From: Verrucomicrobiota bacterium
GTDB lineage: Bacteria; Verrucomicrobiota; Verrucomicrobiia; Opitutales; UBA953
DNA length: 64,000 bases
Direction: 5' to 3'
NCBI GenBank assembly: GCA_015061905.1
Contig: SUVQ01000002.1
Location: 62,001-126,000, forward strand
A model generated the notes under the pieces. That model ran no database searches and was not told the DNA's origin. It saw only the letters and a list, made by a program, of their open reading frames with translations. Made by a program: the position numbers and the translations under genes. How positions within the stretch are numbered: position 1 is the stretch's first letter; each line of letters opens with the position of its first letter. Below are positions 1-10,127 of the stretch, one piece after another.

Positions 1-491
1 ACGTCCACCTTTTCCGAGACTGCGATCTTGCCAAGCCCTTGTCTTGCACCGTTCCCGGCTTGTTCGTGGTAAATCCCGCAAACCGCCTCTTTCCCGGAAT
101 ACGGCGAATAGACTTCAATTCCTTTTACTTCGATGTGTCCGCTATTCGATGCCTCCGGATAAAGGTCTTTAATATGATAGCCGGTAACAATGTCATCTCC
201 CGAGTATCCTCCTCCATCCGTAAAAGTAATCCCGTCGCCCGTTTGCGCCTCATTATTATGCCCGTAAATCAGAACTTTCTCGTCAACGCCGTCCGTAGCA
301 TTAATCAGAATCTTTATGAGCTTTGCCTCAATCTTCACTGCGTCCCCGATGATATGAATTAAGGCTCTAACCGCAGCAGACGTCGCGCCGCCCAATTCCG
401 GCACTGCGCCTGTGTCGGTTTCCTCTGCGCAGAGTGTAGCGGCAGCGAAAAGTGTGAATACGGAGATCCCGGCGAGTTTTTTTAAACACAT
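1..491 (-). CDS. Secreted protein of unknown function, C-terminus cut by window edge
   Basis: An open frame runs from an ATG at 491 to the window edge with no stop, giving about 163 residues. It starts MCLKKLAGISVFTLFAAATLC, a typical signal peptide (basic start, hydrophobic core, small residues before a likely cut near residue 22). The mature part opens with an acidic stretch, then a helical segment, then a Gly/Asp-rich part with short beta-like stretches. I recognise no domain. A good promoter and four tandem 17-bp repeats lie just upstream. It could be a cell-surface protein, perhaps PEP-CTERM-anchored like the one at 58-60 kb, but the end needed to tell is missing. Confidence 0.7.
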   Translation of the reverse strand, partial: MCLKKLAGISVFTLFAAATLCAEETDTGAVPELGGATSAAVRALIHIIGDAVKIEAKLIKILINATDGVDEKVLIYGHNNEAQTGDGITFTDGGGYSGDDIVTGYHIKDLYPEASNSGHIEVKGIEVYSPYSGKEAVCGIYHEQAGNGARQGLGKIAVSEKVD

Positions 492-492
492 A

Positions 493-560
493 TTAAGTAA
501 TGTTATTTTTTAAGTAGTATTATCTTTTAAGTAATATTATCTTTTAAGTAGTGTTTTTGA
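493..560. repeat. Four tandem copies of a 17-bp AT-rich repeat
   Basis: Units at 493-509, 510-526, 527-543 and 544-560 all begin TTAAGTA(A/G)T and continue with an AT-rich tail. Odd and even copies alternate between TTAAGTAAT and TTAAGTAGT. The array sits between the promoter and the start codon of the truncated secreted protein, so it should lie mostly in the 5-prime leader. Confidence 0.8.
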
Positions 561-586
561 TTATCGGGTTTTTCACAAACCGTCAA
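558..586 (-). promoter_or_regulatory. Sigma70-like promoter for the secreted protein
   Basis: On the minus strand TTGACG (581-586) is separated by exactly 17 bp from TAATCA (558-563). The start site would fall close to the beginning of the tandem repeat array, about 60 bp before the ATG at 491. Confidence 0.5.
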
Positions 587-642
587 ACAGAAAAAGAAAC
601 AAAACGAGCGAACGAACGAGAACGTTTACAACATGCCCGAAA

Positions 643-693
643 AAAAATTTTCCCCGCAAAACGTTCCCGTGCACACGGGAACGCCTTGCGGGG
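643..693 (-). terminator. Rho-independent terminator of gdhA built from an inverted motif pair
   Basis: On the minus strand a 20-nt arm (693-674) pairs with another (671-652) across a 2-nt tip, followed by A4 and T8. The arms contain CGTTCCCG and CGGGAACG. Two non-Watson-Crick positions are G-U pairs only in the minus-strand RNA, which fixes the orientation and assigns it to gdhA. Confidence 0.85.
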
Positions 694-723
694 ACTTGTT
701 TCAGAAGCTATCCGCTTCTTTTT

Positions 724-2154
<1,431 letters not shown>

Positions 2155-2307
2155 TCAATAAAAAAAAGATTGCGACGTAAATGCGGTGCTTTTACGGGAG
2201 GGAAAACATTCTTCCAGCTTTTCCTCTTCAAATGAGTTCCCGCCGCCCCGCACGCTTCCCGAAAATAAACTTGTCGAAATGCCGTGCCGCGACATAAAAT
2301 CTGCGAC

Positions 2308-2326
2308 CGTTCCCGCGACGGGAACG
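2308..2326. repeat. Inverted pair of the octamer in the gdhA-galE gap
   Basis: CGTTCCCG (2308-2315) and CGGGAACG (2319-2326) form an 8-bp stem with a 3-nt loop, 37 bp before the galE start. No T-run follows on either strand, so it does not look like a terminator. The rest of the 296-bp gap is AT-rich and shows nothing else I can support. Confidence 0.7.
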
Positions 2327-2363
2327 CATACTTTTCAACCCTCAGCAACAACACAAAAATATT

Positions 2364-3380
2364 ATGAGAATCCTCGTTACCGGAGGCGCCGGCTACATCG
2401 GCACGCACACCGTCATCGAACTGCTCCAAGCGGGCTACGACATCACGATTGTCGACAACCTTTACAACTCGCAGGAAGAAGCCGTCAAGCGCGGCGCGGA
2501 ACTCGCGGGAAAAACGCCGGAATTTCACAAAGTCGATTTGCTCGACTACGCGGCTCTCGAAGAAGTTTTCAAAACGCATAAATTTGACGCCGTCATTCAC
2601 TTTGCGGGGCTGAAAGCCGTCGGCGAATCCGTCGCCAAGCCGTTGTTCTACTACCACAACAACATGACGGGAACGTTCAACCTGCTCGATTTGATGAAAA
2701 AATACGGTTGCCGCAACATCGTGTTTTCCTCCTCGGCAACGGTTTACGGCATGCCGGAAAAAGTGCCGCTGGACGAAGGTTGCTCCACGGGAGCGCTCAA
2801 TCCTTACGGCGCGACAAAGCTCTTCCTCGAACGCGTCATTTCCGACGTCAAGGCAGCGGAACCGGATCTCGGCGTCGTGCTTCTGCGCTACTTCAATCCG
2901 GTCGGCGCGCACCCGTCGGGACGCATCGGCGAAAACCCGAACGGCATTCCGAACAACCTCATGCCCTACATCGCGCAAGTCGCCGTCGGGCGCCTGCCGA
3001 AAGTCAACGTCTTCGGCGATGATTATCCGACGAAGGACGGCACGGGCGTTCGCGACTACATCCACGTCGTCGACCTCGCCCGCGGGCACCTCGCCGCACT
3101 CCAAAAGCTCGAAAAAACGCCGGGTGAAATTTACACCGTCAACCTCGGCACGGGAACGGGCTATTCCGTCCTCGAAATGATTAAAGCGTTTTCCAAAGCC
3201 TGCGGAAAAGACATTCCGTATGTGATTGCGCCGCGCCGCCCGGGCGATGCGCCGGAATGCTACGCCGACCCGAAATACGCCAAGGAACTCCTCGGCTGGG
3301 AAGCCACGCATACGCTCGACGACATGTGCGCGTCCAGCTGGAAGTGGCAGTCGATGAATCCGAACGGCTACGAAGGCTAA
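2364..3380 (+). CDS. galE: UDP-glucose 4-epimerase
   Basis: Interconverts UDP-glucose and UDP-galactose for galactose use and surface polysaccharide precursors. It is an extended SDR-fold protein with the N-terminal NAD-binding motif [11 protein letters not shown] (residues 6-16), the SSSATVYG segment with the catalytic Ser, and the YGATK active-site Tyr-Lys pair near 150. At 338 residues it has the normal GalE length. It is transcribed alone and ends in a terminator made of an inverted motif pair. The first methionine directly precedes the nucleotide-binding strand, so the start is secure. Confidence 0.95.
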   Translation: MRILVTGGAGYIGTHTVIELLQAGYDITIVDNLYNSQEEAVKRGAELAGKTPEFHKVDLLDYAALEEVFKTHKFDAVIHFAGLKAVGESVAKPLFYYHNNMTGTFNLLDLMKKYGCRNIVFSSSATVYGMPEKVPLDEGCSTGALNPYGATKLFLERVISDVKAAEPDLGVVLLRYFNPVGAHPSGRIGENPNGIPNNLMPYIAQVAVGRLPKVNVFGDDYPTKDGTGVRDYIHVVDLARGHLAALQKLEKTPGEIYTVNLGTGTGYSVLEMIKAFSKACGKDIPYVIAPRRPGDAPECYADPKYAKELLGWEATHTLDDMCASSWKWQSMNPNGYEG

Positions 3381-3413
3381 GATTAAAGCTTAGAGCTTAG
3401 AGCTTAAAGAAGA

Positions 3414-3460
3414 GCGTTCCCGCAAAATCGGCTTTTGCCGCGCGGGAACGCTTTTTTTTT
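3414..3460 (+). terminator. galE terminator, inverted motif pair plus T-tract
   Basis: GCGTTCCCGC (3414-3423) pairs with GCGGGAACGC (3442-3451), followed immediately by nine T residues. The 18-nt centre can pair further internally. Confidence 0.85.
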
Positions 3461-3461
3461 C

Positions 3462-3490
3462 AAAAAGGAGAACAGGCGTCTCGCCTGTTT
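3462..3490. repeat. REP-like palindrome, ACAGGCG family copy 1
   Basis: AAAAGGAG is followed by AACAGGCG (3471-3478), TCT and CGCCTGTT (3482-3489). Almost the same word recurs at 34794-34821, which marks it as a dispersed intergenic palindrome rather than a gene-specific terminator. Confidence 0.6.
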
Positions 3491-3543
3491 CTGCGACTCC
3501 GATCGAGTTAGTAAAAACTTGACGACTTTTTTTTTCGCGTCTT

Positions 3544-4923
3544 TTAAACCAAGGTTCCCGAGAGCGTGGTAACGGTCGCGGAATCAATGCGCACGCGGAC
3601 GATTTTTCCGAGCAAAGATTCGTCGCCCTTGAAAACGACTTTGCGGTCGCCGTCGTTGCGTCCTTGGAAAATATTTTCGCCGCGCTTGGCGGGAGCTTCG
3701 ACCAAGACGTCCTGAATCGTTCCGACGAGCGATTCGTTGCGCGCGAGCGAATGTTTTTCCAAAACGGCGAGCAACTCCTTGTTGCGCGCGTCTTTGATTT
3801 CCTCGGAAATCGGGTCGCCGAGTGCCTCCGCCGGCGTTCCCGCGCGCACGCTGTAGCGGAAAATAAACGCCATGTCGAATTTGACTTCCTCGAAAAGCGA
3901 ACGCGTAAGCTCAAAATCCTCTTCCGTTTCGCCGGGGAAGCCGACGATGACATCCGTCGAAAGATAAATGCCCGGACGCGCCGCGCGCAACGCATTCACA
4001 AGCTCGATAAAGCGGTCCCGCGAATACGGACGGCGCATCGCTTTCAGAATTTTGTCCGAACCGCTCTGCGCGGGAAGATGAATGTAACTGCAAAGCTTCG
4101 GCAAACGGCGATACGCATCGACCAAATCTTCACGGAAGCCGACCGGATGCGGCGACGTGAAACGAATGCGCTCCAAGCCCTCAATCGCATGCAAACGTTC
4201 GAGCAACTGAACAAACGGAGACTTGCCGTTAATCGTCGGGAACTCACGGATGCCGTAGCGATTCACAATTTGCCCGAGAAGCATCACTTCGCGCGTTCCC
4301 GCAGCGACGAGTTCTTCGACTTCCGCGACGATGTCGTCAATCGGACGCGCGCGCTCGTGCCCGCGAGTTTTCGGCACGATGCAATACGCGCAACGCATGT
4401 CGCAGCCCTGCATAATCGAAACGAAGGCGGAAATTTTGCGTCCCGGCGTGTGTTGCGAAATCGTGTTTTGCGAGCCGGCTTCTTCGTCTAAGTCGACGAT
4501 GGACGACGGCTTCGGACCGAGCCCGCGCATCGTCGCAAGCAGTTTGTCCAAATGCTCGGGAACGCGGTGAAATTTTTGCGTTCCGACAATCAAATCCAAA
4601 TCGGGAAGCTGGTCGAGCAAAGCGCGCCCGCGATTTTGCGCCATGCAACCCATGATACCGACGATGCGTTTTTTTCCGTCCGCGGGAACGCCTTTGTCTG
4701 CGTCTTTGGCGCGTTTTTTTCGGTTCGGGAGCAGGCGATACGCCTTGCCGATGGCTTTTTGCTCGGCTTGGTCGCGCACACTACAGGTGTTCAGCAAAAT
4801 GATGTCGGCGTCGAACTCGTTATCGACGATGGAATAACCGCGCCCGCGCAACATTTCCGCGACTGCCTCGCTGTCGCGCTCGTTCATCTGGCAACCGTAA
4901 GTCTTGATATAAACCCGATTCAT
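3544..4923 (-). CDS. miaB: tRNA-2-methylthio-N6-isopentenyladenosine(37) methylthiotransferase MiaB
   Basis: Radical-SAM enzyme that adds the methylthio group to i6A37 in tRNAs reading UNN codons. The N-terminal MTTase domain opens with YIKTYGCQMN, and its conserved cysteines include C12 and the NTCSVRD cysteine. The radical-SAM CxxxCxxC motif is in GCDMRCAYC near residue 175. A C-terminal TRAM-like segment ends the 459-residue protein, a normal MiaB length. The GCQMNxxDS signature favours MiaB over the related RimO and MtaB. It faces galE convergently and is divergent from rmuC. Confidence 0.95.
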   Translation of the reverse strand: MNRVYIKTYGCQMNERDSEAVAEMLRGRGYSIVDNEFDADIILLNTCSVRDQAEQKAIGKAYRLLPNRKKRAKDADKGVPADGKKRIVGIMGCMAQNRGRALLDQLPDLDLIVGTQKFHRVPEHLDKLLATMRGLGPKPSSIVDLDEEAGSQNTISQHTPGRKISAFVSIMQGCDMRCAYCIVPKTRGHERARPIDDIVAEVEELVAAGTREVMLLGQIVNRYGIREFPTINGKSPFVQLLERLHAIEGLERIRFTSPHPVGFREDLVDAYRRLPKLCSYIHLPAQSGSDKILKAMRRPYSRDRFIELVNALRAARPGIYLSTDVIVGFPGETEEDFELTRSLFEEVKFDMAFIFRYSVRAGTPAEALGDPISEEIKDARNKELLAVLEKHSLARNESLVGTIQDVLVEAPAKRGENIFQGRNDGDRKVVFKGDESLLGKIVRVRIDSATVTTLSGTLV

Positions 4924-5081
4924 AAAACGCGTGATTTTCTCGAAAAGATTGCCGGAGTGCGATAAAGAATTTTTTGGTGGCTGGGAACTGGTAGCTGGTA
5001 ACTGGGAATTTGTAATTGGGAACTTGATGCCGGCTCAAAGTTTCCTTGCCACCGAAGCGTGTTTGAGAGAGTTTTTTGCAT

Positions 5082-6404
5082 ATGGATTTTTTTCTGATTT
5101 TTGCAGTTTGCCTGCTCTGCGCGGGCATCGTTTTGCTCCTTCGGATTTTGTCCGAATTAAAAAAACGTTCCGGAACGGAAATCGCCTCCTCCGAAATTCT
5201 TGAAAAATCCGTGCGCGAATTGCGCGACGATGCCGAGCGCACACGCTTCGCCCTCGAAAAAAGCCTCCGCGAATTTAGAGAAGAAACCACGGGAACGGCT
5301 CAACGCCACACCGAAACCGTCCAAAACACTCTCGCCGCGCGTTCCCGCGATCTCAACGAAACGCTCCACTCGCGCTTTGAAACGTTCACGCAAACGCTGA
5401 ACGCAGCCGCGCGCACGCAAGCGGAAACGCTCGACACCTTTCGCGAAGCACAACGAAAATCCGCAGACGAAAACCGGGAAACGCTTGCCGCGTCGCTCGA
5501 AAAACTTCGGGAAGAAAACTCGAAAAAGCTCGACGAAATGCGCGGAATCGTCGATGAAAAACTTCAGTCCGCCTTGGAAAAACGCATCGGCGAATCCTTT
5601 CGCCTCGTCAGCGAACGCCTTGAAAGCGTGCATAAATCCTTGGGAGAAATGCAGTCCGTTGCTGGGAACGTGGTCGACCTCAAACGCGTTTTAACCAATG
5701 TAAAAACGCGCGGCACCTGGGGCGAAGTTCAACTCGGGAACCTGCTCGAAACCATGCTTGCGCCGGAACAATTTTCGCGCAACGTGAAACCGCGCCCGCG
5801 CGGGAACGAAATCGTCGAATTCGCAGTCAGGCTTCCCGGCACGGAAGAAAACGGGAACGCGCCCGTTTGGCTTCCCGTCGACTCGAAGTTCCCCAAAGAA
5901 GATTACGAACGCCTGGTAGAAGCCGCCGAGCGAGCCGACGCATCCGCCGTCGAAGCCGCGTCCAAGCAACTCGCAGACGCCGTCGAAAAATGCGCGCGCG
6001 ACATTCGCAACAAATACATTGCGCCGCCGCACACCACGGATTTCGCCGTTCTTTTCGTGCCGACGGAAGGTCTTTACTCCGAAATTCTTCGCCGCCCCGG
6101 CTTAGCGGAAAAAATTCAGCGGGAATGCCGCGTTCTCGTTGCGGGACCGACGAGTTTTGCCGCTCTTTTAAACAGCCTGCAAATGGGCTTCCGCACGCTC
6201 GCGATACGGAAAAATTCCGCCAAAATCGCCAAAACTCTTCTTGCCGTAAAAAAGGATTTTGAAACCTTCGGAGAGCTTTTGGAAAAAATCGGGAAAAAAA
6301 TTTCCGAGGCGCAATCCGCAATTTCCCAAACAGCGGACAGGCACCGAAAAACCTCCGAAAAGCTGGAACGCTTCGAAGTGCTGGAAATTGAAACGGAAGC
6401 CTGA
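5082..6404 (+). CDS. rmuC: RmuC-family DNA recombination protein
   Basis: RmuC proteins limit recombination at inverted repeats and have a nuclease-like core; the mechanism is not well established. The 440-residue protein has one N-terminal membrane anchor (about residues 3-22), a long Arg/Glu-rich coiled coil (about 30-190), then the conserved core with TRGTWGEVQLGNLLE, LPVDSKFP and LFVPTEGLY. I chose the ATG at 5082; a TTG two codons upstream is the alternative. Given the many inverted motif pairs in this genome, a factor acting on inverted repeats is worth noting, though rmuC is widespread and may be unrelated. Confidence 0.92.
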   Translation: MDFFLIFAVCLLCAGIVLLLRILSELKKRSGTEIASSEILEKSVRELRDDAERTRFALEKSLREFREETTGTAQRHTETVQNTLAARSRDLNETLHSRFETFTQTLNAAARTQAETLDTFREAQRKSADENRETLAASLEKLREENSKKLDEMRGIVDEKLQSALEKRIGESFRLVSERLESVHKSLGEMQSVAGNVVDLKRVLTNVKTRGTWGEVQLGNLLETMLAPEQFSRNVKPRPRGNEIVEFAVRLPGTEENGNAPVWLPVDSKFPKEDYERLVEAAERADASAVEAASKQLADAVEKCARDIRNKYIAPPHTTDFAVLFVPTEGLYSEILRRPGLAEKIQRECRVLVAGPTSFAALLNSLQMGFRTLAIRKNSAKIAKTLLAVKKDFETFGELLEKIGKKISEAQSAISQTADRHRKTSEKLERFEVLEIETEA

Positions 6405-6412
6405 GCCGCGCG

Positions 6413-7015
6413 TCAGAGCGCAAACGCTTCCGGCACAAAAACATTCGCCGCAGGCTGGTCTTTGCCCTTTTTTCCGATGCGCTTGAGCAAACGCCACCCG
6501 GCGGGAACGCCCGGCTCAAAGCCTGCCGGGGTTTCCAGAATCAGCCGCGTATTCGGAGAATCTTTTTTCGCGTAAGCGGAAATTTTTTCCACCACGGATT
6601 CCATTTCCGGCTTTTGCCAAAGTGCCCACGGCGGATCGCAAAAAATTAAATCCGCAAACGGCAAATCCTGCGGGAACGGACGCGCGCCCAGCAAATCCGC
6701 AGACAGAAATCGCACGGCGGGAACGCTCACGCCGCGTGCTTCCAAAGACTTTTTCAGCGCGGCAAAATTCTTTTTTTGAGCAACGGAAGCCGCCGGATTT
6801 TTATCCGCCAAAATCGCGGATGCCGCGCCGCGCGAAAGTGCTTCCCACGAATACGCGCCCGTTCCCGCGAAGCAATCCAGCACGCTTGCGCCCGCGACCA
6901 ATTCGCCCAAAGACGAAAACACCGCCTCGCGCAAATAATCCGTCGCCGGACGAATTTCGCCGCGCGTCGGTAAAATCAGCGGAATGCCGCGTGCGATGCC
7001 TCCGGTAATGCGCAT
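6413..7015 (-). CDS. rsmD: 16S rRNA (guanine966-N2)-methyltransferase RsmD
   Basis: SAM-dependent methyltransferase for G966 of 16S rRNA in the 30S subunit. The N-terminus MRITGGIARG is diagnostic of RsmD, followed by IRPATDYLREAVFSSL, the SAM-binding VLDCFAGTGAYSWEALSRGA and the catalytic DPPW near residue 147. Its 200 residues are a normal length. It ends 8 bp from the convergent rmuC stop and starts 9 bp after the lpxB stop, so it is probably co-transcribed with lpxB. Confidence 0.94.
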   Translation of the reverse strand: MRITGGIARGIPLILPTRGEIRPATDYLREAVFSSLGELVAGASVLDCFAGTGAYSWEALSRGAASAILADKNPAASVAQKKNFAALKKSLEARGVSVPAVRFLSADLLGARPFPQDLPFADLIFCDPPWALWQKPEMESVVEKISAYAKKDSPNTRLILETPAGFEPGVPAGWRLLKRIGKKGKDQPAANVFVPEAFAL

Positions 7016-7024
7016 TTTCGAAAA

Positions 7025-8242
7025 TTATTTTACGGGCTTTTCTTCCAGTTTGGAAAGAATCCACTCCGCCGCATCCGGCGTTCCCGCGCGCGGACGCAAC
7101 AGCTCAAGCAAGTCGTCGCGATCGCGCATCATCGTTTTCAAAATTTCCGGGTTGTCAAAACACGCGGAAAGCCGCGCCGCAAGATTTTCCGGCGTAGCCT
7201 CTTTTTGTAAATATTCCGGATATACATCGCGATCGAGCAAAATGTTTGCCATGCCAAGATAGCGCACCTTGTCTCCGACCAAAAGCCGCCCTATCGCCCA
7301 AGTCAGCGGATTTGCGTAATAAAGAATCGCGCCCGGAATACCGGCAAGCGAGCATGTGCGCGACATCGTTCCCGAGCTCATCAGCACGGCACTCGCAGGT
7401 TGTTGCGTTTCCGCCACCGAATCGACGGGAACGAGTTCAATTCCCTGCGCCGCTTCCGGATCTTCCGCCATCAGATTTTTCAAAATCCCCAAAACCGGCT
7501 CGCCCGGATGAAGCACAACCGCCTTTTGCGCAGGATGCGTTTTCCGGAAAATTTTCCACGCCCCGAGAAGAATCGGGAAAATGCGCGCCACGGGCTTCGG
7601 GCGGCTTCCCGGCAGCAATAAAACGGGTGCGGAAGCGTCAAATTTCACCGGCAAAATATGCTCCGGCTCCGCAAACGGATCTCCCACAAAATGCACGTCA
7701 AGTTTCGTATCTTCATAGCATTTCAGCTCAAACGGGAACAGCACGCCGAGAGAATCCAAAACTTTTTCCATTTCAAAACGCCGATGCGCCTTCCAAGCCC
7801 AAATCTGAGGCGAAACATAGTGAAAAAGCGAAATATCGCCGCCGCCTTTTCGCGAAAGCCCTTCCTTTTTCAACGCTTTTGCCAAACGCAAATTCATTCC
7901 CGGGAAATCCGTAAAACAAATCGCGCGCGGACGATGTTCGCGAATCCACGACAAAATCAGCGAGAAAAGTTTTTTGTAAAACGATAAATTCGAAACCACT
8001 TCCACCAAACCGACGGCGGAAAAAGTCGTCATATTAAAGAGCAACTGCGCTCCCGCATCGCGCATATCGTTCCCGCCGAATGCCGCAATCTTCAATTCCG
8101 GGTTTTTCGCCAGCATTTTCGAAATGACTCCCGCCGAAAGCTCGTCGCCGGAATGCTCGCCGGCAATAAAAAGAATATCCGGACGCCCGGATTTTTCGGG
8201 CAACGGGAACGCGTCAGGGAGCTCGGGCATAGAGTTTTTCAT
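7025..8242 (-). CDS. lpxB: Lipid-A-disaccharide synthase
   Basis: Condenses UDP-2,3-diacylglucosamine with lipid X to form the lipid A disaccharide at the inner membrane, so this organism makes LPS. The 405-residue GT-B enzyme has ILFIAGEHSGDELSAG near its start, then FTDFPGMNLRLAK, YVSPQIWAWK and HFVGDPF, all LpxB hallmarks. I chose the ATG at 8242 because AGGA sits about 8 bp upstream; the frame is open to 8332 but the extra residues are not LpxB-like. No other lpx genes are in the window. Confidence 0.94.
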   Translation of the reverse strand: MKNSMPELPDAFPLPEKSGRPDILFIAGEHSGDELSAGVISKMLAKNPELKIAAFGGNDMRDAGAQLLFNMTTFSAVGLVEVVSNLSFYKKLFSLILSWIREHRPRAICFTDFPGMNLRLAKALKKEGLSRKGGGDISLFHYVSPQIWAWKAHRRFEMEKVLDSLGVLFPFELKCYEDTKLDVHFVGDPFAEPEHILPVKFDASAPVLLLPGSRPKPVARIFPILLGAWKIFRKTHPAQKAVVLHPGEPVLGILKNLMAEDPEAAQGIELVPVDSVAETQQPASAVLMSSGTMSRTCSLAGIPGAILYYANPLTWAIGRLLVGDKVRYLGMANILLDRDVYPEYLQKEATPENLAARLSACFDNPEILKTMMRDRDDLLELLRPRAGTPDAAEWILSKLEEKPVK

Positions 8243-8437
8243 GTGCCAAATCCTACTCCGCAAGCACGTTCCCGACAATCGGAAATTTAAAAACGCAAAG
8301 TTTTTAGGAATCACGGAGCAACACCGAATCACACGGATTTTTTAAGATAAAAACGTGAGCCGAACGCGCAGGAAGAAATAAGACAGAAGCCTTTGCACTG
8401 TGTATCGGATTTGTAAATACAGTTTCGAGGCTGCTTT

Positions 8438-9259
8438 TTACCAAAGAGAAAAACTCCTGTTTGCAAGAAGCGTGCGCAGGGAAAGAGCATCGGAACGCTT
8501 GGCAAGGCGTTTCCCGTTTTCGTCGAGCACGAGCGGCGCGTGCGCCCAGCGCGGCGGCGGTGCGCCGAGTGCGCGATAAAGCAAAATTTGCCGTGCTGTG
8601 GATTTAAGCAAATCCGCACCGCGCACGACTTCGGAAATTTCCATGCGAATATCGTCGGCAACGACGGCGAGCTCATACGCGGGAACGCCGTCACGCCGCC
8701 AAACAACGAAGTCTCCGAAATCTTTCCCGGCGACGAAAGTTTGTTTTCCTTGAATTTCGTCAAAAAACGTAATGCTTTCTCCGTCGGGAACGCGAAAGCG
8801 CCAATTGTAATCCCCGGGCTCAGCAAAATCGCGTCCCGTTCCCGCCGGCGGTCTCCATTCGGCGGGAAAAATCGGCTCGGCGGCTTCATCTTCCGCGTGC
8901 GGTGCGCGCGCGGCGGCGGCAACGTCTTTGCGGGAACGACGGCACGGATAAATCGCTCCGGAATTTTTCAGTTTTTCCCAAACTTTCAGAAAATACGGCA
9001 TATTGTCCGACTGCACATAGGGCGCAAATTTCCCGCCTACATCCGGACCTTCGTCCCATGAAATGCCGAGCCTTTTCAAATCCTCCATTGCGGCGGCGGC
9101 AAATTCTTTTTTGCAACGCAACGTATCTATATCTTCGATACGAAAAACGAGCGTTCCCGCGTTTTCCCGACAACGCTTCGCCGCAAGAGCAAAAGTGCGT
9201 GCGTGCCCGAGATGGAGCAATCCGGTCGGTGTCGGCGCAATTCTTCCGCGGTAAGCCAT
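8438..9259 (-). CDS. gluQ: Glutamyl-Q tRNA(Asp) synthetase
   Basis: A GluRS paralogue without the anticodon-binding domain that attaches glutamate to queuosine in tRNA-Asp. At 273 residues it is far shorter than GltX and ends soon after the KRLAKRSDA motif (the KMSKS equivalent), as GluQ should. The class I signature is RIAPTPTGLLHLGHARTF near the start. Part of the usual zinc site is visible as YPCRRS. I prefer the ATG at 9259 to the in-frame TTG at 9277. A CGGGAG/CTCCCG hairpin spans the region just upstream of the start. It is 26 bp downstream of the NIF3 gene. Confidence 0.93.
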   Translation of the reverse strand: MAYRGRIAPTPTGLLHLGHARTFALAAKRCRENAGTLVFRIEDIDTLRCKKEFAAAAMEDLKRLGISWDEGPDVGGKFAPYVQSDNMPYFLKVWEKLKNSGAIYPCRRSRKDVAAAARAPHAEDEAAEPIFPAEWRPPAGTGRDFAEPGDYNWRFRVPDGESITFFDEIQGKQTFVAGKDFGDFVVWRRDGVPAYELAVVADDIRMEISEVVRGADLLKSTARQILLYRALGAPPPRWAHAPLVLDENGKRLAKRSDALSLRTLLANRSFSLW

Positions 9260-9285
9260 AATCTGCGGGAGAGGCAACGCTCCCG

Positions 9286-10038
9286 TTAGAGCGGATTTTC
9301 AAATCCGACAAATTCCCACGGAAGTGAAAATTTTTCGGAAAGTTCGGCGGCGAGTGCGGAAACGCCCGAAGCCTCCGTAGCGTAATGACCGCACGGATAC
9401 AAATTGAAATTTTCGTCTTGGGCTTTTACGAAATTTTCCTCTTTGATTTCGCCGGTGATGAGCGTATCGCAACGCAGTTGTTTCAGAGACGGAATGGCGG
9501 CGTTCCCGCTTCCGGAGAGAATGGCGATGCGTTCGGGATTTTCGCTCCCGCACTCAATCGCCTTGAATGTTTTCGGGAAAAGTTTTTTCAGTTTTTCCGA
9601 GAGTTGAGCGCGCGGGATTCCCCGGCAAATTGCGGCAAATGCCGTGCCGTTAAATTCCAAGCCCCATTCCGAAATTTCCAATCCCAAGTGCTTGGCAAGC
9701 ACGGCGTTGTTGCCGATTTCGCGATGTGCGTCGAGCGGGAGATGGCTTCCGTAAACGGCGAGATTCGCATCAAGACAGGTTTTAAATTTTTTATAAACCG
9801 TTCCCGTAACGGGATGTTGCGCCTGCCAAAACATCCCGTGATGCACGATGAGAAAATCGATTCCGCGCCGAGCGGCTTCTTCGAAAACGCGCAATCCGGC
9901 ATCCACCGCCGCGCCGATTTTCGTCACGTTCCCGTTGTTCTCGAACTGGAGTCCGTTTACCGCGCCGGGAAAATCCGTCACGCTCTTTTGAGCCGTGCGC
10001 TCGTCGCAATAAGCGACTAATTCTTGGAGAGAAACCAT
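9286..10038 (-). CDS. NIF3/YbgI-like dinuclear metal-centre protein
   Basis: Member of the NIF3 (DUF34) family, which forms toroidal hexamers with a dinuclear metal site; the physiological substrate is unsettled. Metal ligands are visible in LIVHHGMFW near residue 65, GSHLPLDAH near residue 105 and the C-terminal GHYATEASGV. Its 250 residues match the short YbgI form without the central insert. It lies upstream of gluQ on the same strand and is probably co-transcribed. Family assignment is secure, function is not. Confidence 0.9.
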   Translation of the reverse strand: MVSLQELVAYCDERTAQKSVTDFPGAVNGLQFENNGNVTKIGAAVDAGLRVFEEAARRGIDFLIVHHGMFWQAQHPVTGTVYKKFKTCLDANLAVYGSHLPLDAHREIGNNAVLAKHLGLEISEWGLEFNGTAFAAICRGIPRAQLSEKLKKLFPKTFKAIECGSENPERIAILSGSGNAAIPSLKQLRCDTLITGEIKEENFVKAQDENFNLYPCGHYATEASGVSALAAELSEKFSLPWEFVGFENPL

Positions 10039-10127
10039 ACGAACCGAAAATAACTGATAAGTAATAACCGATAACTGATAGGTTGTAACTTTCAGTTAGC
10101 CGTTACTACTTATCAACTATCCACAAA

